From NCBI GenBank assembly GCA_026075535.2, contig AP026550.1, forward strand, positions 310,001-374,000: DNA of 64,000 bases, written 5' to 3'. The notes under the pieces were generated by a model. That model was given only the letters and a program-made list of their open reading frames with translations. It ran no database searches and was not told where the DNA came from. The position numbers and the translations under genes are program-made. Of the stretch, positions 57,901-64,000 are shown piece by piece (position 1 is the stretch's first letter; every line of letters begins with the position of its first letter). Source of the DNA: Tricholoma matsutake (taxonomy: Eukaryota; Basidiomycota; Agaricomycetes; Agaricales; Tricholomataceae).

Positions 57901-58433
57901 CAAGGAGTCAAAATCAGGAATATTTGCAGTGTACTTGACAGTTATAGAAGAATTAGAATGGTTGCAGGAAATGATGAGAGCACACTGATTAATCTCTGAG
58001 ATTTTATCCTCTAGTTGCAAAACTCCTTGTGGACTACTCTTCATTGACAATTAGATCAGGGAATAGTAGGAATAGCGCAAGATCGTGTCAAATTCGGATC
58101 AAAAATGGTTATTGTTTGAGCTTTGTTCTGATAATTCTTGACAGTACTTTTGGTGAGAACATTGAATGGTCATCCGAGCAGAATATTGTAGGCTGGATCT
58201 CGGATGATGTGAATCTGCATATAGAGGGTGATGCTACTGACTTCGCAAGGTATGTTCTGTGCTAAACCTAAACTTTGGTCGATGCCACCATCAGCCGATT
58301 GTAGAGGAATGTGTATCGAAGGATCATAGGCAAGACTGAGTTCATGACAAACTTCTTCTGACATTGCAATAATTGAGGAACTGGGATTGACAACACTCTT
58401 GACTGGGTTTCTGCCATTGACATTCATAATGAC
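54940..58433 (-). pseudogene. Gypsy pol (protease, RT, integrase), RNase H deleted
   Basis: Minus strand. Protease V-V-N-P-S-S-S near 58390 (expected D and G), I-R-D-P-A-Y-N-I-L-L-G near 58180. RT with F-F-P-P-I-K-F-P near 57420, G-V-Y-E-S-S-N near 57300, L-L-M-G-W near 57000, and the catalytic box Y-I-N-D at 56908-56919 (expected Y-I-D-D). At about 56590 the thumb jumps directly to R-W-S-A-S-I-L-T-F-H-F-R-L-V-H, omitting RNase H. Integrase: H..H..C..C near 56110-55975, D in Y-I-D-T near 55900, D in V-T-D-K-G near 55730, E in G-L-I-E at 55620. Many TGA codons. Ends near 54940. Confidence 0.85.
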
Positions 58434-60360
58434 CGATCAAATGGAGTGAGATTCCTTCGCTGTGATAAAAGGTTTGGGAATTTCTCCAGGACGAAGGCTG
58501 CTAATATAAGTTTCATAAGGATTGTCAATCACAAAAATATCATCATTGAGAATATTCGTAGCATTATTGCCTTTGGGTTGCTGGATACGACATGATGTGA
58601 CCTGTTCCTTCCATTTCGTACAAACTTCAGGAGAGAGTGAAAGTAATACTTTGGAGGTTAAAGTGATAATTGGGGTTTTCATTGATTGGGTGAAGACGTC
58701 TTCAGTGATTTTGTCCTTATGAATTGGGGCTTGGGTATGGTATGAAGGACCTTCTTTGTCTTTACCTTTTCTGGTCAATGCGAAATTGTGTTCGTGAGGA
58801 GGTAGATACGAATTTTTTTTAGTGCCAGCATAGGGATGAATTATAGGTTGCGAAGTCATTTTGGAGGTTGAAGATGGTGCCGAAGTCAAAGTAGGTAGAT
58901 TAGTTGCCATGGACAATATAGATGGGGCTGGTACGTGTGGGACAGATTGTTTGACTGGTGCAGGAATTTGAGGAATCAAAGGCTGAGTAGTAGGAACTGT
59001 TGGCACATTTGAGTCAGTTCATGCAAAGGGTCTACCACTTCATAAGGCATATAGTTCTTGTTGGAGTTTTGTGATATGATCTTTGGCTGTTGTAGATAAG
59101 TTGGTAGTTTGGTAAACACCTCTGGATGGTGTCATAGAAATTGTCGAAGGTGCAATATTATACATCAGTGAAGGGGTAACATTAGATTGGGGGTTTCATT
59201 GAGTCCATTCATCAATCCTGTCATTGATAAGAGAACTGGGGATGTTTTGAGGAGTAAATTGACCATTTGGAAGCATGATTTTGCCTTTGGTGTTTTTCTT
59301 CTTCTTACACTTTCCTTCATTGATATACAATTGGCAAACCAAACAGTCACTAATGAAATGACCAGTAGGCCCACAAAAGATGCAAACTAAATTTTTGAGC
59401 TGGTCCAAGCAAAGTCCACTGTTAGGTCAAGTAGTATTAGTGGCTTTTGAACCTGCTAAAGCGGTTACGAGAGTGGCTGCAAATTTTTCGAGAATTGCTG
59501 TAAGATCTTCTGATTTAATTTGAGGAGAGGATGTTGAGGTTGTAGGTATGGCCGAAGATGTTGAAGAATGCAAGCTAAGTAGGGATGTTGAGTCCAAAAC
59601 ATTAGATCCAGCTAGAATGAATTTTGCTGCTGCATGGATATTGTCGAGTGGGTAGGAGTCATCAGGATAGTGATCCAGAAATTTTAGTTTGAGTCATTGG
59701 GCAATTCTAGCCCATAAACCTGGTTGGAAGCCACAAATAAAAGCTCTGCTTTGTTTGGCATCGGATATCCTGCCTTTAGTAGATACACTTCATGATGTTA
59801 TAAAATGACCAAAAATATAATCCCAAATCGTTTGCATTGAAAATACTGATGCAAAGTTGTTTGCTGACAAGTTTGTCCATGTCTGAAATTGACCATTTGC
59901 AATCATCTTCGGAACCAGGGTACAGTTTGTGGATGGCGATGCAAAAGTTATGGAATGAAGTACTGGCGTCGTATTCTGGAATTGACTCCTAAAGTTCAGA
60001 AGTGTTGATGTCAAGGTAACGGCAAGTGTGCTTCTTCATTTCTTTGGAGTCGGTAACATTGCATGCTGAAAAAAGCAATTTGAGCTCATTAAAATATTTA
60101 CAAAGCTCTCAAGGTTGAGTGGGGTCAAATTTCAGAGCTGTGGAATGACCATGAGCTGGCACAGTGGCTTGTGTAGTCATGACTGCAATAGCTCTTGGGG
60201 TAGGGGTTAGGACTTGGGTGATAGATGGTAGAGGTGTTGAAGTTATTGGAAGGATAAACAAAGAGGTAGAAGATGAGGACAAAGATGATGGAATAGGTGA
60301 GGGGAAAAGTCGACGATGAGTCAATTCTGCTTCAGTAACTGGGATTAAGATATCTCCCAA
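58434..60360 (-). pseudogene. Gypsy gag (minus-strand element C)
   Basis: Minus strand from ATG 60360. Pro/Ser/Thr-rich start, then a capsid-like domain (L-K-F-D-P-T-Q-P near 60120; L-Y-P-G-S-E-D-D-C-K-W near 59905; A-N-D-L-G-L-Y near 59815), an internal Ser-rich linker, knuckle C-I-F-C-G-P-T-G-H-F-I-S-D-C near 59380, the L-P-N-G-Q-F block (59260), and a Pro-rich tail to the stop at 58437. Several TGA/TAA stops and small frame changes. This Gag-Pol type (with I-F-C-G...H knuckle) is a common Agaricomycete Gypsy group. Confidence 0.8.
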
Positions 60361-60470
60361 TTGTTCAAGAGATTTGAAGGTGTGGTGAGTATTGATTCAA
60401 ACGTTTCTAGCTTGTGTTGGCCTAAGCCAGGAAATTTGAGATGGATTAGGCGATGAAATGATTCAGAAAC

Positions 60471-60488
60471 CCCTTGTGGTGGGCTCCA
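60471..60488 (-). promoter_or_regulatory. Primer-binding site of element C
   Basis: Minus strand TGGAGCCCACCACAAGGG, four bases inside the 5' LTR; the same site (TGGAGCCCACCACGAGGG) is at 15225 in the forward copy. Confidence 0.65.
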
Positions 60489-60492
60489 AAAA

Positions 60493-61472
60493 TGATGATA
60501 CTTGACCTGGAAACCCAAATAAAACCCACTAACAGGTCTTGAATGGTATGACACAAGTTAGAGGAAGGGTGCAAGGTGGTACTAAATATCACTGCTGTTA
60601 ACCAAGAGTGGGGGACCAAAGTTTGAAGGGGTACAAAGTTCTGCAAAGTGCTTTGATAAAAGTTTGAAGAGGTTTGAGAAAGTTTGGAGGAGTTTGAAGA
60701 TGTTTGAGGAAGTTCAGAAAGAGTTTGAGGGAGTTTGAGGACTTTGTAGAGAATGAGGATAGTTTTGAAAGACCATGAAGATAGATGATAGCGATGTGAA
60801 AGGGTCTCGAGAGGGGATAGACGATGGACGATAGTTTCAAGAAGCTAGTATGGAATTTTTGAAGAAGTTCACGGTAACCTGCTAAACTTCAGGACTAAGA
60901 CGAGGGGCTTGGACTCAAGAGAATTACTCTTAAATCAGACAATAGAGATGAGAGGACAATCTGTTCTGTTCTTCTAGGTAGCTAGTACAAGGTTATATAA
61001 GTTTTGAGAGATAGTACTAAAAAGGAAATAGAACATGAGGACTACGTGAGGCAAGATATAAAACAATAAAGAACTTTCCAAATCAGAAAATAAATGAGAA
61101 ATGATGAGAAGGGAAACATGTAGAGTCACAATATATCAAAGATACTTGTCCAATTGATCCAATATATCATTGAAATGTCAAAACGCTGCAATCATGTCCT
61201 AACAGCACGTTGTCATATCTCCTCATGTCCAGTGGTGCTTGATATGTGAACTAACTTGTGCAAGGTGTGCTGTGTGTTTTTAAAGGGCAGTGCAATAGGC
61301 ATACAGCAGCCAAAGGTATTTGAGGTGCTGCAAAGTTGTTCAAAGTTGTTTGAAGTGTCACGAAAAAACTTCGAGAAAAGTTCATAAACTTCATAAGTGT
61401 TCAAAGCATCGTGGGAGTTGACTGTAATGTGTGGAAATGTTTTCTGAGCTGAATCCACGAAGTGAACCATCA
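60493..61472 (-). repeat. 5' LTR of element C
   Basis: 980 bp; plus-strand start TGATGATAC and end CCATCA. Aligns along its length with the left LTR; shared blocks include CTGTTAACCAAGAGTGGGGG and GGTAACCTGCTAAACTTCAG. Confidence 0.85.
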
Positions 61473-62912
61473 ATGTAACTGGGACAAGAACAACACTTGG
61501 GCCCAACAGGTTATAATTCAGAACATAACCTCCACACAGATGAACCATGTAGGGTCAAAGGATACTGGAAACAAAATGTATCATGCACTTTTGGTGACTC
61601 ACAAAAATATGGCACATCAGATGGTTACATTTATATTAACTCAATTATATGAAACCAAGGTATATTATGGAGGAGACCTCTTGAAACACCTTGACATGAT
61701 GAAGTCTCTACGCAACAGAATTGATTGATTCCCAAATTCAGAATTCCATGTTTCGGATACATGATTCAAGTCCACTGTTTCAGTGTCCTTACCCCCCAGT
61801 TGGCAGACCTTCATGGACCTATATAATGGGAACACCAATGACACCAATGACTAGATCCAAAATGCCATATGTCCTCTGATTAAGGCAAGGCAGGGGTAGG
61901 GGTATACCCTTGTGTTTTTGGGCTAAGGGTATGAGGGGTAAGGGTAGGGGTTTGGAAGTTCATACCCTTGCATACCCCTGTACCCTTACTAAGGGTATGC
62001 CAGGGGTATGCTTATGTAAGAATATCTTCAGCTACAAAGACTCATATTCAAGATTTTCATCAATTAAATTCAGATTTTGGGATTGTCCAACATGATAATG
62101 GCTTTCATATGTTAATAAGAGGTATTAATATATGATATTAATAGTAATACAATAGTTATCAACACTTTTCAAATGAATTTTGCTCTAAATATGTTGATTT
62201 TGTGCCAAACCCTTGTACCCTTGACAAACCCTCCCATACCCTTGGCAACCCTTATATGTTTCCATACCCTTACCCCTAAGGATAGGGTGTTCAGGGGTAG
62301 GGGTAAGGGTATGAGATTTGACACCCAGGGGTAACCCCTGCCTTGCCCTACCTCTGATCAATTAATTTATAGGTATAATATGGGAGGAATACAAGATATG
62401 GGCTAATCAAAGTAATAATGGATTCCGAATAATGGAAACGGTAGCACTACCCTGGTTAATACCCAGTCAGCTACTAGTAAATCCCTGGAAGCTCATATTG
62501 TGGACCACAAAGAAAGCATGAAATTATATTGTGAACACTGCAAGAAACCTGGACACTGGACGAGTAAATTCCACAAGTTCCCAGGAAATAAATGTTATAA
62601 TTGTGGGAAATATGGACACCACACAAAGGATTGCTGAAAGAAGAAGAGGAACAAGAATAAAGACAAGTGGAAGAAAGGTGAGGGGAGAAGCAGAAGAAAA
62701 GATCAGTTGAATGTGGGACATATTGTGTTCCCAGTTGATGAGGAATTGCATAATTTTGATACTTTCGATGCCTGTAATGCTGATGGCAATGACGAGTGCT
62801 TGATATTTTATGATTGGTTAGCAGATTCAGTGACAACCTCACATGTAACACATCAGCGAGAAGCCTTTACTGATTATGCACCTTTGGGAAATATTTCCAT
62901 AACAGGTGTAGG
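61473..62912 (+). pseudogene. Copia gag and protease start, split by a hAT-like element
   Basis: Plus-strand Copia Gag: UBN2-type region from about 61480 (N-N-T-W-A-Q-Q, then H-K-N-M-A-H-Q, L-Y-E-T-K near 61651), stops TGA at 61726 and nearby, interrupted 61881-62350, then zinc knuckles (C-E-H-C-K-K-P-G-H with last Cys lost; CYNCGKYGHHTKDC near 62594), a Lys-rich tail and the protease start W-L-A-D-S-V-T-T-S-H near 62816 (D-S-G expected). 5' end cut at the LTR of element C, 3' end cut at 62913 by another LTR. Confidence 0.8.
61881..62350. mobile_element. hAT-like non-autonomous element, TAGGGCA family, copy 2
   Basis: 470 bp with ends TAAGGCAAGGCAGGGGTA / TAGGGCAAGGCAGGGGTT (right, reverse-complemented) and an exact 8-bp duplication CCTCTGAT (61873-61880; 62351-62358). 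Dense AGGGGTA/TACCCCT runs near both ends. Same TIR plan as 11087-11656. Confidence 0.85.
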
Positions 62913-63448
62913 TGTCAAGAACCATTCCTCGCCCGATCAGAACCTGCATCTATCCGACCCTTTCCTGCACATCGAACATGACTTTTGTCTATGCTTCCCG
63001 ATTTCGTTCCCAGCTGCCTTGCACTGCCCACACTGCTGTGTATCAGGCCGCCCTGTACAGCATCCACAGCTGCTGTCTCTATTGCAAATTCAACTACGGA
63101 TTCCTGTGCGGCTCCCGCTAGATAATTTATCTACGCAGTCGAGACACTGCTGCAGTCTTCGTTCCTATTCCGCATTATTCCAGACTACAGTATTTAAGCT
63201 TAGTTAGTTTCACCTTGTATTCCTCAGTTCGTATATCGACATAGACTTGACTTTAATCTGCCAATCCAAACCTCCTTCTACTCCAACCTCAGTACTCTAA
63301 GAGTCTGAACTCCATTTGACTCAACCTCCAGTCTCCCTCTGAAGTTCTAACCTCATCTGAACTTAACCTAAGTCCCTCCATACTCCTTCCCGCATTTACC
63401 CACACTTTTTCATTCCTACCTCCAAACCTCCAACTTGAAATTAGGACA
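62913..63448 (+). repeat. Probable 5' LTR of the last Gypsy
   Basis: 536 bp from TGTCAAGAACC to TTAGGACA, 4-bp inverted termini TGTC/GACA, starting inside Copia protease coding. TATA-like TATTTAAGC near 63191. CpG-rich and pyrimidine-rich, so possibly younger than its neighbours. Right copy is outside the window. Confidence 0.6.
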
Positions 63449-64000
63449 CCAGACGAGGTGAAGGGTGCAGCTTCTTACAAGCTGAAGCCAAGTCCTTTCC
63501 ATTTCCCATCCCGCCGAATCTGCAATGACCCGACAACCTTTCATAAATAACACCCGCAGTGTCCGATCGGATTCCGATGAACCTTCCAGGATCAGTTCTT
63601 AACAGTATATACAAACTCACACTTCACTCGTCCATTTCCTCTCTATGACCCCTACTGAGACCCGCCAGTGCACAACAAGAAACTCCCAATGTGCCAGTAC
63701 TATTCCAGGGATCTCTGCAATCCAGCGATCCACCCTTTCCAACCCTTGACCCGCCACTACTTTTGGAGTGTCTTCCAGACCCTCACACATCTTCTGACAA
63801 ATCAGCTCAGGAGCCCCCTCAATCAGTGCCAATCTCATGTCCGCCTGTGCCCCGCAACCTTCCAGCAACCCAGAAGGTTTTTGATCAAGAACTCCCCTTG
63901 AGTACGTAGGGGGCATCAACCAGCCTGAACCCTTCGGGTTGGAAGATCCTGGTCTAGAGGACGGACCCCCTGGCGGACCTGACGGCCCTGGGGGTGACCC
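63449..64000 (+). pseudogene. Gypsy gag N-terminus, cut by the window end
   Basis: Leader then ATG 63524 (M-T-R-Q-P-F-I-N-N-T-R-S-V-R-S), TAA at 63602, and a second frame from about 63690 that ends in a Pro/Gly/Asp-rich tract at 63900-64000. This composition is normal for the start of basidiomycete Gypsy Gag. The TAA and the frame change suggest either damage or a start further downstream (ATG 63643). Confidence 0.5.

Larger units (their letters stand above)
52882..60492 (-). mobile_element. Internal region of minus-strand Gypsy (C) carrying an antisense gene
   Basis: Between two homologous LTRs: gag and pol on the minus strand (60360 to 54940), and on the plus strand a spliced gene at 53030-54698 between the pol end and the 3' LTR. 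The 5' end has a primer-binding-site-like TGGAGCCCACCAC (reverse complement of 60476-60488). Flanking sequences outside the two LTRs belong to different elements and give no target duplication, so the locus has been rearranged. Confidence 0.85.

Noticed and set aside
1..64000. CRISPR arrays, bacterial operons, phage or rRNA genes
   Set aside because: None seen; introns, LTRs and protein families are fungal nuclear.

Overview
The window looks like a transposon-rich stretch of an Agaricomycete (mushroom-forming basidiomycete) nuclear genome. The signs are 40-60 nt spliceosomal introns, an aryl-alcohol-oxidase-type GMC oxidoreductase, a Pom34-like nucleoporin, a TLC-like membrane protein, a PHD-finger gene, and Copia, Gypsy (with chromodomain), LINE, Helitron, hAT-like and Tc1/mariner-like elements. 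Nothing is bacterial or viral. I do not name a species.

Layout. 1-1518: 3' end of a young, intact Copia element with its 3' LTR, inserted in the gag of an older Copia. 1519-12125: that older Copia, split again by a 6.2-kb LINE (3830-10043) and by a 570-bp hAT-like element (11087-11656). 12126-15335: decayed repeats plus a solo-like LTR and leader of a Gypsy family seen again at 51.8-61.5 kb. 15336-17400: LTR-like sequence and gag of another Gypsy. 17440-28324: a PHD-finger gene split by a complete 10.15-kb Gypsy (17623-27772; 195-bp LTRs, TSD CCTGG/CCTGA) that has an extra ORF after pol. 28325-43380: a less repetitive island with host genes (TLC-like 30912-31951; Pom34-like 33926-34773; GMC oxidoreductase 38928-41135 on the minus strand), a Helitron helicase remnant and three short TIR elements. 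43380-51859: a minus-strand chromodomain Gypsy cut by hAT-like insertions that carry spliced-looking, hairpin-bearing cassettes. 51860-61472: a minus-strand Gypsy with about 1-kb LTRs that carries, antisense to pol, a four-exon gene with a Zn2Cys6-like cysteine cluster. 61473-62912: a Copia gag/protease fragment holding another hAT-like element. 62913-64000: LTR and gag start of one more Gypsy.

Unifying signal. The old retroelements are broken mostly by CpG transitions. In-frame stops are nearly all TGA where family context expects CGA (Arg), and several lost catalytic Asp codons (GAY to AAY) follow a C, so they are CpG to CpA changes. The LINE keeps both ORFs in frame over 5.8 kb with ten TGA and one TAA. 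This fits methylated-CpG deamination or a CpG-directed RIP-like process. The Copia at 12-1181 shows none of it and is probably recent.

Best candidates for something undescribed: (1) the antisense, spliced zinc-cluster gene inside a Gypsy; (2) the long extra ORF of the 17.6-27.8 kb Gypsy; (3) hAT-like elements with repeated intron modules and a hairpin with compensatory changes; (4) a TIR element with subterminal TATCCGGA repeats. All element boundaries come from reading termini, target duplications and reading-frame continuity by eye.
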